From: Aliiglaciecola lipolytica
GTDB taxonomy: Bacteria > Pseudomonadota > Gammaproteobacteria > Enterobacterales > Alteromonadaceae
Direction of reading: 5' to 3'
NCBI RefSeq assembly: GCF_018860635.1
Contig: NZ_JAHKPT010000012.1
Location: 1 to 64,000, forward strand
DNA length: 64,000 nucleotides
Shown: in pieces, positions 26,535 to 37,014 of the stretch
How the letters are laid out: each line of letters opens with the position of its first letter
How positions within the stretch are numbered: position 1 is the first letter of the stretch
Notes under the pieces: model-generated
Seen by the model: the letters and a program-made list of their open reading frames with translations, nothing else
Told to the model about the DNA's origin: nothing
Databases searched by the model: none
Position numbers and translations under genes: made by a program

Positions 26535-26614
26535 GAAACTTCCCTTGTATTTTTAATTATTAATATATCGTCAAAATTACGCTTAGACTTTAGTCTATAT
26601 TTTGATAAGTTTAA

Positions 26615-27460
<846 letters not shown>

Positions 27461-27462
27461 GT

Positions 27463-28434
27463 ATGGCTCATGACTGGTTTAAACAATTTTATGCGCTTAT
27501 TGCACAGACTCAATTAAGTGATTGGCTAGAAGTATTGCCCGCGCAAATTTCGGCTTGGGAAAAGCAGCAGTTACATGGTGATTATGCCAAATGGCAAAAA
27601 TTGCTAAGCAAACTTCCGCAAACTAATGTGTCACAGACCGATTTGAAAGAAGCGGTTAGAATGGGTACTGCAGACGATATTGATGAATACACCAAACGCC
27701 AAATAACCGGTTTGTTAAAACAGTTTAAACCTTGGCGCAAAGGTCCATTTTATATTCATGATATTTTTATTGATACAGAATGGCGTTCAGACTGGAAGTG
27801 GGACCGTGTGCTGCCCCATATTGCCCCCCTCGCAGGCAGGACAGTATTAGATATTGGTTGCGGCAGTGGATACCATATGTGGCGGATGCTTGGGGAAGAT
27901 GCAAACTTTGTTGTAGGCATAGACCCAACGCAATTGTTTTTAATGCAATTTCAGGTCATTAAACATTTTAATCCTAACCCTAACATTCATTTGTTACCCA
28001 TTGGCGTAGAACAACTCCCTGATTTAAAAGCCTTCGATACGGTTTTCTCTATGGGTGTTTTATATCATAGACGTAGCCCCATTGATTTTTTACAACAACT
28101 TAAACAGCAACTGCGACCTGGTGGACAATTGGTCCTAGAAACGCTGGTAGTTGAGGGGGATGAGCACAGCGTATTAATGGCCGGTGAACGTTATGCGCAA
28201 ATGCGTAATGTGTGGTTTTTGCCCAGTACAAAGGCGCTAACTGTGTGGTTGCAACGAGTTGGCTTTAAACATGTAAAAGTGGTTGATGTAGGACCTACAA
28301 GTTTAGATGAACAACGCAAAACAGAGTGGATGGACAGTCAATCATTAGCTGATTTTCTCGACCCCAACGATCATACAAAAACGATTGAGGGCTACCCTGC
28401 CCCCATTCGAGCAGTGCTCACGGCAACGGTTTAA
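27463..28434 (+). CDS. cmoB: tRNA U34 carboxymethyltransferase CmoB
   Basis: Uses carboxy-SAM from CmoA to carboxymethylate 5-hydroxyuridine at tRNA position 34. It has 323 residues, with the motifs [36 protein letters not shown] and [11 protein letters not shown]. It is separated from cmoA by 2 nt and clearly in the same operon. Confidence 0.96.
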   Translation: MAHDWFKQFYALIAQTQLSDWLEVLPAQISAWEKQQLHGDYAKWQKLLSKLPQTNVSQTDLKEAVRMGTADDIDEYTKRQITGLLKQFKPWRKGPFYIHDIFIDTEWRSDWKWDRVLPHIAPLAGRTVLDIGCGSGYHMWRMLGEDANFVVGIDPTQLFLMQFQVIKHFNPNPNIHLLPIGVEQLPDLKAFDTVFSMGVLYHRRSPIDFLQQLKQQLRPGGQLVLETLVVEGDEHSVLMAGERYAQMRNVWFLPSTKALTVWLQRVGFKHVKVVDVGPTSLDEQRKTEWMDSQSLADFLDPNDHTKTIEGYPAPIRAVLTATV

Positions 28435-28528
28435 GTATGTAATTAGGGATAACTGCAGATACAAACGCTAGGCTTAACGCCACTTCAACACATGTTCTGC
28501 GCAAACTTAGCGAGTGAAATCATTAAGC

Positions 28529-28550
28529 GCAATCACCTATTTGTGATTGC
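28529..28550. terminator. Hairpin between convergent cmoB and the YkgJ-like gene
   Basis: Stem GCAATCAC (28529-28536) / GTGATTGC (28543-28550) with a 6-nt loop, sitting immediately before the YkgJ-like stop. It lacks a long T-tract on either side, so termination strength is uncertain. Confidence 0.4.
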
Positions 28551-28557
28551 CAGCTTA

Positions 28558-28956
28558 TTAACCGTTTGCAGGGCGACTATCTTGCATCAGAACATCAAGT
28601 TTCTTTTGCGCCTGCTTTTGATTAGTTAAATCTTTAACTTCAATCATTTCACATTCATCCCTTATCATTTCTGAAATAAGACTGGGATAATGGCGACAAT
28701 CTTCTGGTCTATTTTGGTAAATGCTACAGCTATACTTTTCGCTGGAAAGCGGGTTTTGTTGAGGCTCGATTTCCAAGAATGGGCAGGTTTTCAATCTGTT
28801 TCCCGACTCAGGATCGAACCATATTTGATTATTCTTAACGTATTCAAATATCTCGGGGTTAAATATTTCCCACAAATCAATTTCTTCTTTACTCGCGCTA
28901 AGATCGCCACCGCCGTATTTAATACAGCACTTTCCGCATTGATTACAATCTTTCAT
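28558..28956 (-). CDS. YkgJ-family cysteine cluster protein
   Basis: A 132-residue protein with an N-terminal cysteine cluster (Cys4, Cys7, Cys10 and Cys11 in CNQCGKCC) and more cysteines in KTCPFLE, SCSIYQNRP and DCRHYP. This is the pattern of the zinc- or iron-cluster binding YkgJ family, whose function is poorly defined. No signal peptide. It is followed by the RidA genes on the same strand but the gap and its distinct family make co-function unclear. Confidence 0.85.
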   Translation of the reverse strand: MKDCNQCGKCCIKYGGGDLSASKEEIDLWEIFNPEIFEYVKNNQIWFDPESGNRLKTCPFLEIEPQQNPLSSEKYSCSIYQNRPEDCRHYPSLISEMIRDECEMIEVKDLTNQKQAQKKLDVLMQDSRPANG

Positions 28957-29031
28957 TATTTACTAATTTATAATCGATATAGCGCGCTAGTCTAACAAAA
29001 ATATAGATTACGCGCGGCGTAAAACTTGTGC

Positions 29032-29382
29032 TTAACTTTTTTCTGCTGCAACCACTGATATTTCGACCAACAGCGCTTCTCTTGCCATTTTTGCAGCAAC
29101 ACAGGCACGAGCCGGTGCGTGGCCTTCTGGAACCCATGCATCCCATACGGCATTCATCGCAGAAAAGTAACTCATATCTTTGACATAAATGGTTGCTGAC
29201 AATATGTGATTTTTATCGCTTCCTGCTTTATGTAAAAGCTCGTCGACTTTTTCCAACATAGTAGTTGTTTGTTCAGTAATATCTTTTTCAGCGTCTTTGC
29301 AGACTTGCCCACATAAGTAAATGGTGCCGTTATGTTTAACAATGCGGCTCATCCGCGGGGTGCTTTCGATTCTTTCTATCAT
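29032..29382 (-). CDS. RidA family protein (cytoplasmic)
   Basis: A 116-residue member of the RidA/YjgF family of reactive-intermediate deaminases, which hydrolyse imine or enamine products of PLP enzymes. ATG 29382 is chosen by homology to the usual N-terminus ([15 protein letters not shown]). The Arg in APARACVAA corresponds to the substrate-binding Arg of RidA, and the C-terminal strand is [10 protein letters not shown]. It belongs to the YoaB-like branch. It is the last gene of the cluster with the exported RidA and the receptor. Confidence 0.88.
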   Translation of the reverse strand: MIERIESTPRMSRIVKHNGTIYLCGQVCKDAEKDITEQTTTMLEKVDELLHKAGSDKNHILSATIYVKDMSYFSAMNAVWDAWVPEGHAPARACVAAKMAREALLVEISVVAAEKS

Positions 29383-29477
29383 AGTGTATGTTTGTTTGGC
29401 AGGTTTGAATGCGGGCGAGAATAACACAACGACTGGCTAAACTTAAATGTCAAATAACCAGCCGCCGGTTCCGATTT

Positions 29478-29954
29478 TTATGCGTCTGCGGCCAAAGCCA
29501 TACATTCAATTTCAACCCTACCGCCTAAACCTAGACCGCTACCAGCAACGGCACTGCGAGCAGGTAGAGACTCTTTGAAATACTCAATATAGACTTTGTT
29601 GACATCCCCCCATTCGTTAATATCAGCTAAGAACAAGGTGCATTTGATCACTTTGTCCATGCCTGAACCAAATCTCTCTAAGGTTGCCTTAATATTTTGC
29701 AGAGCTTGATGTGTTTCGGCTACCACGCCCCCTTCCACTAGTTTAAGTTGGCCGGGGATCACACCTAACTCGCCTGATAAATATAAGATCCCATTCGCTT
29801 CTACTGCTTGGGAAAAGGGCAAATTTAACTGTTTAAATTGCTCAGAACTAAGACGTTTTATGCTGTTGCTAGATTGTGGATTGGCGTGACTGCTAATTGG
29901 AAACAACAATAGCAAACTACATAAAACAAAGATTACAGTCGAAAACGATTTCAT
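29478..29954 (-). CDS. RidA family protein with signal peptide (periplasmic)
   Basis: A 158-residue RidA-type protein with a clear signal peptide (hydrophobic residues 6-20, cleavage near SSHA, residues 21-25), so the mature enzyme is probably periplasmic. The conserved Arg in PARSAVAG and the IECMALA end indicate a functional RidA fold. An exported RidA is unusual because the classical role is cytoplasmic. It lies between the exported hydrolase gene and the cytoplasmic RidA gene. Confidence 0.85.
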   Translation of the reverse strand: MKSFSTVIFVLCSLLLLFPISSHANPQSSNSIKRLSSEQFKQLNLPFSQAVEANGILYLSGELGVIPGQLKLVEGGVVAETHQALQNIKATLERFGSGMDKVIKCTLFLADINEWGDVNKVYIEYFKESLPARSAVAGSGLGLGGRVEIECMALAADA

Positions 29955-29975
29955 AGCAACTCCATTGTGCTGAGA

Positions 29976-31049
29976 TTAATTTAATAAATAGGCTGAGGTA
30001 TATTGGGAAAGTAGCAAATTAGATAATCCATGGGTTTGTTTATCTTGTCCCATGATATATCCCTCAGACATACAAGACTGTTTCATTTGTCCTAATAAGC
30101 CGAGTCGGAAAAGATACTTTTCTTGGCGACTTAGTTCATCAGGCACAGTAATTGTTTTACCGTCTATTTGCCAATCACCGTTTTCCAACAAAACTTGATT
30201 ACAGGGTGCTGGATTTAAGGTGGCGATGAATTGTCTTGGTGTAGCCATTTCCCAGCCATGTCCAGCACTTGGAAAGATAGTACTGCCAATTGCGGAACCT
30301 GCGTCTCTTAAACGATTCTCAAGACGTGCACAGGCCTCCAAGTCATTTGATTTGTCTTCTGCCCCACGTAAGCTAAATAATGGCGCCCCCGTAGTTTTAG
30401 CGGTTTGTAAATCAAAATGACATGGGCCGTAATAATCTAGATGTAAGGCGAAAGGCAAAACCTTCGCGGCCATATTTTGATGAATTCGACTGTCCAAAGC
30501 GGCACGGGTCGCCATTCCGCCATAGGAAAAGCCCATTAAGCCAATTTTTTCGGGATTAATTGCCGGATGTTGGTTTAGAAATTTTAGCGCACCGTATGCG
30601 TCAGCAGTTTCATCTGCATCGCTGACAATGGCCACTCGCAGCCCATAGGGCGTTTCGTCAGTTACGCCCCGAGCTCCATAGGAATTAACCACTAAACCAG
30701 CAATACCGTGATCAGCCATCCATTGACCATAGGCAATTTCACGGCTAGGCAGAATTCCCCCACTGCCGTGAATAATTACCATTGCAGGAACTGGATTGCT
30801 GGCACTTGCCCCTTCGGGCAAGAACAATTGCGCTTTTACGGTAGTTTCAGCGAGATTTTGTTCCGCTAAGACAAGCCATTTGTAATCTCCAGGGGTAACT
30901 GAAGAAAAGTAAACATCGCCATTGGTCTGCGCCGTTACTTCACTTACTGGCGGATAATCTGGAAAATCAGGCAACGCTGGTGGCTGCCTCTTTTCCTGAG
31001 ATAAACTAGCAAATGTGACAAATGCTAAACACAACAAAAATACTCGCAT
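29976..31049 (-). CDS. Exported alpha/beta hydrolase (dienelactone hydrolase-like)
   Basis: A 357-residue protein with a signal peptide (MRVFLLCLAFVTFASLS) and an alpha/beta-hydrolase fold. The nucleophile is probably Ser175 in GFSYGG; the oxyanion motif is IIHGSGG; the acid and His of the triad fit GAEDKSND and AGHGWE. It resembles dienelactone hydrolase-like exported hydrolases and could cleave an ester or lactone. It is 10 nt downstream of the TonB receptor gene, implying shared uptake and processing of an unknown compound. Confidence 0.88.
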   Translation of the reverse strand: MRVFLLCLAFVTFASLSQEKRQPPALPDFPDYPPVSEVTAQTNGDVYFSSVTPGDYKWLVLAEQNLAETTVKAQLFLPEGASASNPVPAMVIIHGSGGILPSREIAYGQWMADHGIAGLVVNSYGARGVTDETPYGLRVAIVSDADETADAYGALKFLNQHPAINPEKIGLMGFSYGGMATRAALDSRIHQNMAAKVLPFALHLDYYGPCHFDLQTAKTTGAPLFSLRGAEDKSNDLEACARLENRLRDAGSAIGSTIFPSAGHGWEMATPRQFIATLNPAPCNQVLLENGDWQIDGKTITVPDELSRQEKYLFRLGLLGQMKQSCMSEGYIMGQDKQTHGLSNLLLSQYTSAYLLN

Positions 31050-31059
31050 TGTTTTCTCC

Positions 31060-33315
31060 TTAGAAGCTATAAACCACTTCTACACCGTAAGTGCGAGGCT
31101 CTTGATAATTTGAAGTAACTGTACCGAAAAAGTCTTTACGATTATCAGTCGGATCACGAACGTCAGCTAAGTTACGGCCCCAAAGGTACGCTTCCCAACC
31201 ATTGTTAGTGCCGAGTAGACCTATGCGCGCGTTAACTAGAGTGATGCTGTTCACATGGCCAAAATCGACAACAGTGCCATCGGCCAACGTTGCAGTTTTG
31301 ACATTATCAACTGTGGTAAAAAATCCACTACTGTGAGTAACATCAAAGCGCAACGTTAAATCAGCGTTAAGTGAACTAATTTCAGTTATATACTGAGCAC
31401 CAATCGAAAAATTACTGTCTGGTGCATTGATTAGATCTTTTCCTTCGGCATTACCGCCACCAGTTAGGCCACCGGGAAAGCTATCAAATTCAGTGTCCAG
31501 TAATCCCATACTTGCTTGAATTTCTAGGTTGCTAATAGGTCTATAAGTCATTTCAAGCTCTATACCTTGGGTATTCGCCTTGGCAGCATTACGGATTGAA
31601 ATTGAGGATGCACCATTACCCAAGTCTATAAATTGATTAACTTGATAGTTTTTAAATTCAGAACTAAATGCTGCGAAGTTTAAAATTAAGCTGTTACGGT
31701 AAAAGTTACCTTTTAAACCCAACTCTGCACTACCAACGGTTTCTTTATCAAATTGAATACCCGCTGCGAGGTCGGCATTGGTGATGAAGTCGAGATTATA
31801 ACCGCCGCTTTTAAAACCAGTTGAATATTTAGCATAACCGTTTAGGTTTTTATTAAAAGCATGGTTAAAGCTCAGTGCATAAGATACATAGTTGTCGCTA
31901 CGTGAGTCGACCAGTTGACCGTCAGTACTACCAATACCAAAAATCCCTGAAGCAGAACCGTCTAGCAACCAATCAAGATCTTTTGTCTCATCCGTATAGC
32001 GCAATCCCAAAGCTAGCGAGCTGTCTTCGCTCAGGTCATAACCACCGTTAAAATAAGCGGCATAACTGTCGGTTGTCACAAAGCCAGTATTGGTTACTAC
32101 TGAACCTGGTACGTTCCCAAACAAGAATGAATGGACACCATTGATTGCATCTCGTCGAGTATCTGCGTCTTGACGGTATAAATACAATCCAGCGACGTAA
32201 TCAAGGCCGGAATCATTTTGTGGAGAGATGAATTGAAATTCTTGAGACCACTGCTCATATTGATCAGAATATTCAATCACCAATAAATCAGCCGCTGCAT
32301 AATCCGAATCATTACGATAAAAAATATCGGTATCACGATATGCTGTAATTGATTTTATGTCGTAGCCATTGTCCATAGAATAAGACAAGTCTAATGATCC
32401 GCCGACTATATCGCGCTTCTCAAAGGTATCTATAGTGGTGGCGACTTCATCTTTCTCTGGAGCAGCCAAATCCAGCATAGTGCTTAGGGTATCGGAAATC
32501 GCTTCCCCTAAAAATGATAGGCGTTCGGTGTTCAGTCCATCTACGCTAAAGTTAAGCTCTAACTTGTCAGATAGTTGTGAGCGAAACTGACCGCGATAAG
32601 CTAAGGCATCACGCTCGTTTAAATCGTTGCCTGTCGTAAGGTTTTTGATATACCCATCACGATCCAACTTAGTAACCGAAAATTTAGCCGCACTGGTATC
32701 CGAAATGGGTACGTTAATCTGGCCCTGAATTTCCCGAGCGCCCATGTTACCTATAGAAGCACTCAATTTTCCTTCGAGCTCGTCAGACGGCTTTTTGGAT
32801 ATTAAATTAATTGCACCAGCTACCGTGTTTTTACCAAACAGGGTACCTTGTGGTCCGCGTAATACTTCTACTCGTTCTAAATCAAGTAACTCTTGGTTTA
32901 GAGCTGGAGACTGACCAAGATATACGCCGTCCAAATAAACCCCTACTCGCGTGTCAAAACCGATATTTCGGCTGTTCGCCCCTACCCCACGAATCGTAAT
33001 GGCCGAGGTAAAGTCAGTGGTGCGAGTAATGGATAAATTAGGAATGAAATCAGCAAGTTCAGTTAATTGGGTAATCCCAGTTTGCTCAATACTGGACGCA
33101 CTGAAAGACGAAATTGCGATGGGGACTTCAGATAATTGTTGGGTTCTTTTTTGGGCGGTAACAACAACGACTTCATATTCTTCTTCATTGTCAGTATCCG
33201 CTTGCGGTGTTTGTTGAGCGATACTGTTGGAAGACAAAGCTAATGCGATACTGGTAATCAGGCCTTTTTGACAAATGGAAAATTTGCTGGGTAAATCAGT
33301 AACTAGACTTTTCAT
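31060..33315 (-). CDS. TonB-dependent outer-membrane receptor
   Basis: A 751-residue receptor with signal peptide, a TonB-box-like EVVVVTAQKR near residue 48, a plug domain (ITIRGVGANSRNIGFDTRVGV and VEVLRGPQGTLFGKNTVAGAINLISKKP) and a C-terminal barrel ending in aromatic Phe. The barrel is of the catecholate/unknown-substrate type and no siderophore genes are adjacent. The linked hydrolase and RidA genes point to an organic substrate. An imperfect inverted repeat AACTTGGC...AAGTT near 33406-33423 could be an operator. Confidence 0.92.
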   Translation of the reverse strand: MKSLVTDLPSKFSICQKGLITSIALALSSNSIAQQTPQADTDNEEEYEVVVVTAQKRTQQLSEVPIAISSFSASSIEQTGITQLTELADFIPNLSITRTTDFTSAITIRGVGANSRNIGFDTRVGVYLDGVYLGQSPALNQELLDLERVEVLRGPQGTLFGKNTVAGAINLISKKPSDELEGKLSASIGNMGAREIQGQINVPISDTSAAKFSVTKLDRDGYIKNLTTGNDLNERDALAYRGQFRSQLSDKLELNFSVDGLNTERLSFLGEAISDTLSTMLDLAAPEKDEVATTIDTFEKRDIVGGSLDLSYSMDNGYDIKSITAYRDTDIFYRNDSDYAAADLLVIEYSDQYEQWSQEFQFISPQNDSGLDYVAGLYLYRQDADTRRDAINGVHSFLFGNVPGSVVTNTGFVTTDSYAAYFNGGYDLSEDSSLALGLRYTDETKDLDWLLDGSASGIFGIGSTDGQLVDSRSDNYVSYALSFNHAFNKNLNGYAKYSTGFKSGGYNLDFITNADLAAGIQFDKETVGSAELGLKGNFYRNSLILNFAAFSSEFKNYQVNQFIDLGNGASSISIRNAAKANTQGIELEMTYRPISNLEIQASMGLLDTEFDSFPGGLTGGGNAEGKDLINAPDSNFSIGAQYITEISSLNADLTLRFDVTHSSGFFTTVDNVKTATLADGTVVDFGHVNSITLVNARIGLLGTNNGWEAYLWGRNLADVRDPTDNRKDFFGTVTSNYQEPRTYGVEVVYSF

Positions 33316-33584
33316 TAGAGGTTCCTTTTACTCTTTTTTATAAAACAAATCATTTAATTAGATTAACTATTTTGTTCAGTTGTACCATGTTGATAGTATT
33401 TTCTTAACTTGGCAAGCTAAGTTGTTAATGAAATTAGAAAATTTGTTAATTTACACATGATTTGTTGCGGATAAAACGCGCCTATAAACGGCAATATAAA
33501 TAGCCAATGAGGCTACAATTAAGGCCAAATTATCGGTTATTTAGGTCTAGGAAGAGTTTATGGGATAGTGAAAGTCGAAGCCTA
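33316..33584. promoter_or_regulatory. Intergenic region with the receptor promoter and moaE terminus
   Basis: About 270 bp between the TonB receptor start and the moaE stop. It must contain the receptor promoter (minus strand). An AACTT...AAGTT inverted repeat near 33406-33423 is the only structured element noticed. Confidence 0.3.
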
Positions 33585-34058
33585 TCACTTGCTCCATTTT
33601 TGTACAGCAAGATCATCAGATTGTCTTTTTTCAATCCAATACTCAGCATCGTCCCTAAGTTCCTTTTTCCAAAAGGGAGCTTGGGTTTTTAAAAAATCCA
33701 TTAAAAACTGGCAAGCCTCAAACGCCTCTTTTCTATGTTTAGCACTCACTCCGACAAACACAATCTGTTGATTGACATCTAACTGCCCAATTCGATGAAT
33801 GATAGTGATTGCACCTAATGACCACTTTTGGGTCGCTTGTAGAACCAAATCTTCGAGTACTTTCTCCGTCATTCCAGGATAATGTTCGAGGAATAATCCC
33901 TTAACATTTGCACCTAAATTCATATCCCGAACTAAACCAGTGAAGGTAACAATGGCACCATATTGAGTACCATGATTTTTTAGTCGTTGATATTCTTCAG
34001 CATGCTCAAAATCTTGCGGCTGTACGAGAATGTTAATTAACTGGCTTGCTTTAAACAT
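33585..34058 (-). CDS. moaE: Molybdopterin synthase catalytic subunit
   Basis: Large subunit of molybdopterin synthase, 157 residues, transferring sulfur from MoaD thiocarboxylate to precursor Z. It has the conserved GAIVTFTGLVRDMN and AKHRKEAFEACQ and the Lys of FWKKE. It ends the moaABCDE-mobA cluster and is 2 nt downstream of moaD. Confidence 0.94.
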   Translation of the reverse strand: MFKASQLINILVQPQDFEHAEEYQRLKNHGTQYGAIVTFTGLVRDMNLGANVKGLFLEHYPGMTEKVLEDLVLQATQKWSLGAITIIHRIGQLDVNQQIVFVGVSAKHRKEAFEACQFLMDFLKTQAPFWKKELRDDAEYWIEKRQSDDLAVQKWSK

Positions 34059-34060
34059 TA

Positions 34061-34303
34061 TTAGCCTCCAGTGACCGGAGGGAAAAACGCCACTTCGTCA
34101 TCTGCTTGTAAAACAGTATCAAAGTCACTTATGGTCTGGTTAACCGCAACCAAAATATTACCGCTTGATAGATACTGTTGCCAAAGTTCACCCTTAGAAG
34201 CCAAAACATCACGCAAAGCATGCACAGTATCGGGGGTTTCGCTTAACAATAATTCTGCAACACCCAGTTGTTCTCTCAGTTGACCAAAAAACAGTATTTT
34301 CAT
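34061..34303 (-). CDS. moaD: Molybdopterin synthase sulfur carrier subunit
   Basis: Ubiquitin-like sulfur carrier of 80 residues, from ATG 34303. It ends in the PPVTGG motif whose terminal Gly is adenylated and thiocarboxylated by MoeB-type enzymes. A longer frame upstream runs back into moaC and is rejected. It is in the moa operon, 10 nt after moaC. Confidence 0.93.
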   Translation of the reverse strand: MKILFFGQLREQLGVAELLLSETPDTVHALRDVLASKGELWQQYLSSGNILVAVNQTISDFDTVLQADDEVAFFPPVTGG

Positions 34304-34313
34304 CAAACCCTCT

Positions 34314-34856
34314 TTAACACGATTGAGATTCGCTGCGGTGCCAATTGCCTGTCTTTCCACCACTTTTTTGCTCAACTTTAATATCGCCAATTAACATATG
34401 CGGATCAACCGCTTTGCACATATCAAAAAGCGTCAATGCAGCGACAGAAACAGCCGTCAGCGCTTCCATTTCAACGCCAGTTTGCCCCGCCAGTTTGCAG
34501 GTAGCCAAAATATTTACGCGATTTGTTGTTGTATCAACATTAAAATCCACTTGTACTTTAGATAGCATTAATGGGTGGCACAGCGGAATTAGATCAGCGC
34601 ATTTTTTCGCGGCTTGTATACCTGCAATGCGAGCCACCGCAAAAACATCACCTTTTGCGTGTTGTCCATTTGCGATCATACTTAATGTATCAGCCTGCAT
34701 TTGCACAAATCCAGACGCACTGGCTGTTCTTTGTGTGACGGCTTTGTCGGTTACATCCACCATATTTGCCCGACCTTTGTGATCGATATGGCTTAGGCTT
34801 TTTCCACTTTCTGTTGACTGATTACTCACCTTATCCCCTACTTTCGCATTGCTCAA
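34314..34856 (-). CDS. moaC: Cyclic pyranopterin monophosphate synthase
   Basis: Converts the MoaA product to cyclic pyranopterin monophosphate. Core motifs are [32 protein letters not shown] and [10 protein letters not shown]. At 180 residues it has an N-terminal extension of about 20 residues relative to E. coli and an unusual C-terminus. It overlaps moaB by 26 bp. Confidence 0.94.
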   Translation of the reverse strand: MSNAKVGDKVSNQSTESGKSLSHIDHKGRANMVDVTDKAVTQRTASASGFVQMQADTLSMIANGQHAKGDVFAVARIAGIQAAKKCADLIPLCHPLMLSKVQVDFNVDTTTNRVNILATCKLAGQTGVEMEALTAVSVAALTLFDMCKAVDPHMLIGDIKVEQKSGGKTGNWHRSESQSC

Positions 34857-35370
34857 TATTGAGGTTTTTTAGGTGAACCACAAAATTACAAGGTTTATGA
34901 CGACTATCTAATTGTTCCAGTAATATATCTTGCCAGCCGGTTTTACATGCACCAGTTGAACCAGGTAAACAAAATATAGCTGTGCCGTTTGCCATTCCTG
35001 CCAGCGCTCTGGATTGCACAGTAGAAGTACCAATTTGTTGATAAGAAATATGTCGAAATAGCTCGCCGAACCCTTCGATTTGCTTATCAAATAGTACTTC
35101 TAATGCTTCTGGAGTCATATCCCTTGGTGTAAAGCCTGTGCCGCCAGTGGTGATCACTACCTGAACATTTTCCGCTAAGATCCAATTAGAAACGATACTA
35201 CGCAGTTGATATTTATCATCTTTACAAATTCGCTTCTCCACCACTTGATGCCCAGCATTGCTTGCCGCCTCAACTAGGTAACGTCCCGATGTGTCAGTTT
35301 CCTCATCTCGGGTATCCGACACAGTTAACACTGCGATATTCAGTGCTATAAACTTACTGGTAGCAGGCAT
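34831..35370 (-). CDS. moaB: Molybdenum cofactor biosynthesis protein B
   Basis: MogA/MoaB family protein of 179 residues that adenylates molybdopterin. It contains [34 protein letters not shown] and [21 protein letters not shown]. It overlaps moaC by 26 bp, suggesting coupling, and follows mobA by 31 nt. Confidence 0.93.
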   Translation of the reverse strand: MPATSKFIALNIAVLTVSDTRDEETDTSGRYLVEAASNAGHQVVEKRICKDDKYQLRSIVSNWILAENVQVVITTGGTGFTPRDMTPEALEVLFDKQIEGFGELFRHISYQQIGTSTVQSRALAGMANGTAIFCLPGSTGACKTGWQDILLEQLDSRHKPCNFVVHLKNLNIEQCESRG

Positions 35371-35401
35371 TTGTCCTCCATAAAACTGTTCTAAACCCCA
35401 T

Positions 35402-35998
35402 CTAGCATGGAAACATTTGTTTCACTTGTTGCATTTGTTCGGGCGTATTTACATTATAAAAAGCATGTTGTGAAATTTGGTCTTCAGACAATTCAATTTC
35501 AGTTGCGGCGAGTTTTTTCAGCAACGAAAATATAGATCGATCATTGGATTGAATTTGCCCATTGAGTGTTTGCTTAAAATTATCATCTAAGATGATAAAA
35601 AACGGCATAGGATGAGATTGGAAATAACAAGCTGAATGCTGTTCTCGCCCCTGTAAAGCAAGTTGCTTTAGACTATCTGCTGGGAATACCGGCATATCAA
35701 TGGGAACAACTAAAAAGCTGTCGACATTGGCTAATCGATGTTCAGGAAGACTTAATACCGCATCCAGTGCAGCTAAAGGCCCCTTATCAATCAATCTGTC
35801 GGTAAGCGCACCTTTTAAGGTGTTAGAACTAATCACCTGATTTTTGATCCCGATGGATTCAAAACGATTGATGGCAAGTTGTAAAAAAGACACGCCAGCC
35901 AGATTCAATGTGGACTTATCAACCCCCATTCGACTAGACCGCCCTCCGGCTAAAATCAGTCCCAAGGTTTTGCTTAAGCAGTCTGGTTCAGCCAACAT
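35402..35998 (-). CDS. mobA: Molybdenum cofactor guanylyltransferase
   Basis: Attaches GMP to molybdopterin to form the guanine dinucleotide cofactor used by DMSO-reductase-type enzymes. LILAGGRSSRMGVDK is the nucleotide-binding motif at the N-terminus (198 residues), followed by DKGPLAALDAVL. It is inside the moa operon, 2 nt after moaA. Confidence 0.92.
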   Translation of the reverse strand: MLAEPDCLSKTLGLILAGGRSSRMGVDKSTLNLAGVSFLQLAINRFESIGIKNQVISSNTLKGALTDRLIDKGPLAALDAVLSLPEHRLANVDSFLVVPIDMPVFPADSLKQLALQGREQHSACYFQSHPMPFFIILDDNFKQTLNGQIQSNDRSIFSLLKKLAATEIELSEDQISQHAFYNVNTPEQMQQVKQMFPC

Positions 35999-36000
35999 CT

Positions 36001-37014
36001 TTAACCGCCTAACATTGCCAAGTGTTTAGTGGCACCCGTGAAACCTTGATCTAACCAATGCGTTGCATCTTTATCACCTAACAATTTTTGCAATTGTCGC
36101 TGTAATTGCTGTGTATCTTGTTGTTGTAAATATTCTCGAATATCCAAACCTTTATCAGCAAAAAGACATAGGTGTAACTTACCAGTTGCACTTATTCTAA
36201 GTCGATTACAGGTCGCGCAAAAGTCTTTACTGTAAGGCATGATAAGGCCAATTTTACCCTGATAATCAGGGTGCCAAAATTCTTGAGCGGGCCCGGCGGT
36301 GTTATTTTGGATCACTGGGCTCCAACCGTTTTCAGTTAGATACTGCTGAATTGGCTCACCAGACAAATGATTTAATTTGAAAAAATCTTTGTTTTCACCC
36401 GTCTCCATCAATTCAATAAGTCTAAAGGTAATAGGTGTATGTTTTAACCAGTTTAAAAATACACTGAGTTCGTTACCGTTATATTGGCGCATTAGCACGC
36501 CATTTACTTTGACTTTTAAGCCACGTTCAATACCACGACTGATACCTGCCAAAATCGTTTCGAGTTTATCGTGTCCGGTGATACTTTCGAACATGCGAGG
36601 ATCAAGGCTATCTATGCTGACATTCAGCGAATTCAGACCCGCATCTACCCAAGAGTCGATTTGCTGTTCTAAACGATAACCATTGGTGGTAATTGCAACC
36701 TGTTCAATACCAGGTGTTGAGGCGGCAATTTGTATAATCTCAGGGAGATCTTTGCGTAATGAGGGCTCACCTCCGGTTATCCTAATTTTCTTAGTTCCTA
36801 GCTCTGCAAAACCAGCACATATTTGGCGAATTTCAGACAAACTTAAAAAATTACGATCGGAGTCGCATTGGTAACCATCAGGAAGGCAATAGTCGCAACT
36901 GAAGTTACAAACATCTGTGACGGACAGCCGCAAGTAATGGAAGCGACGTCCATATTTATCTTTTAACACGTTAAACACCTTTCCAAAGTCACGAACAACC
37001 AAATTGTTGAACAT
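36001..37014 (-). CDS. moaA: GTP 3',8-cyclase MoaA
   Basis: Radical SAM enzyme that starts molybdenum cofactor synthesis from GTP, 337 residues. The SAM cluster motif CNFSCDYC uses Cys36, Cys40 and Cys43, the second iron-sulfur cluster uses CATCNRLR and a downstream Cys, and the C-terminus ends in the conserved GG (AMLGG). It is the first gene of the moa-mobA operon. Confidence 0.95.
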   Translation of the reverse strand: MFNNLVVRDFGKVFNVLKDKYGRRFHYLRLSVTDVCNFSCDYCLPDGYQCDSDRNFLSLSEIRQICAGFAELGTKKIRITGGEPSLRKDLPEIIQIAASTPGIEQVAITTNGYRLEQQIDSWVDAGLNSLNVSIDSLDPRMFESITGHDKLETILAGISRGIERGLKVKVNGVLMRQYNGNELSVFLNWLKHTPITFRLIELMETGENKDFFKLNHLSGEPIQQYLTENGWSPVIQNNTAGPAQEFWHPDYQGKIGLIMPYSKDFCATCNRLRISATGKLHLCLFADKGLDIREYLQQQDTQQLQRQLQKLLGDKDATHWLDQGFTGATKHLAMLGG

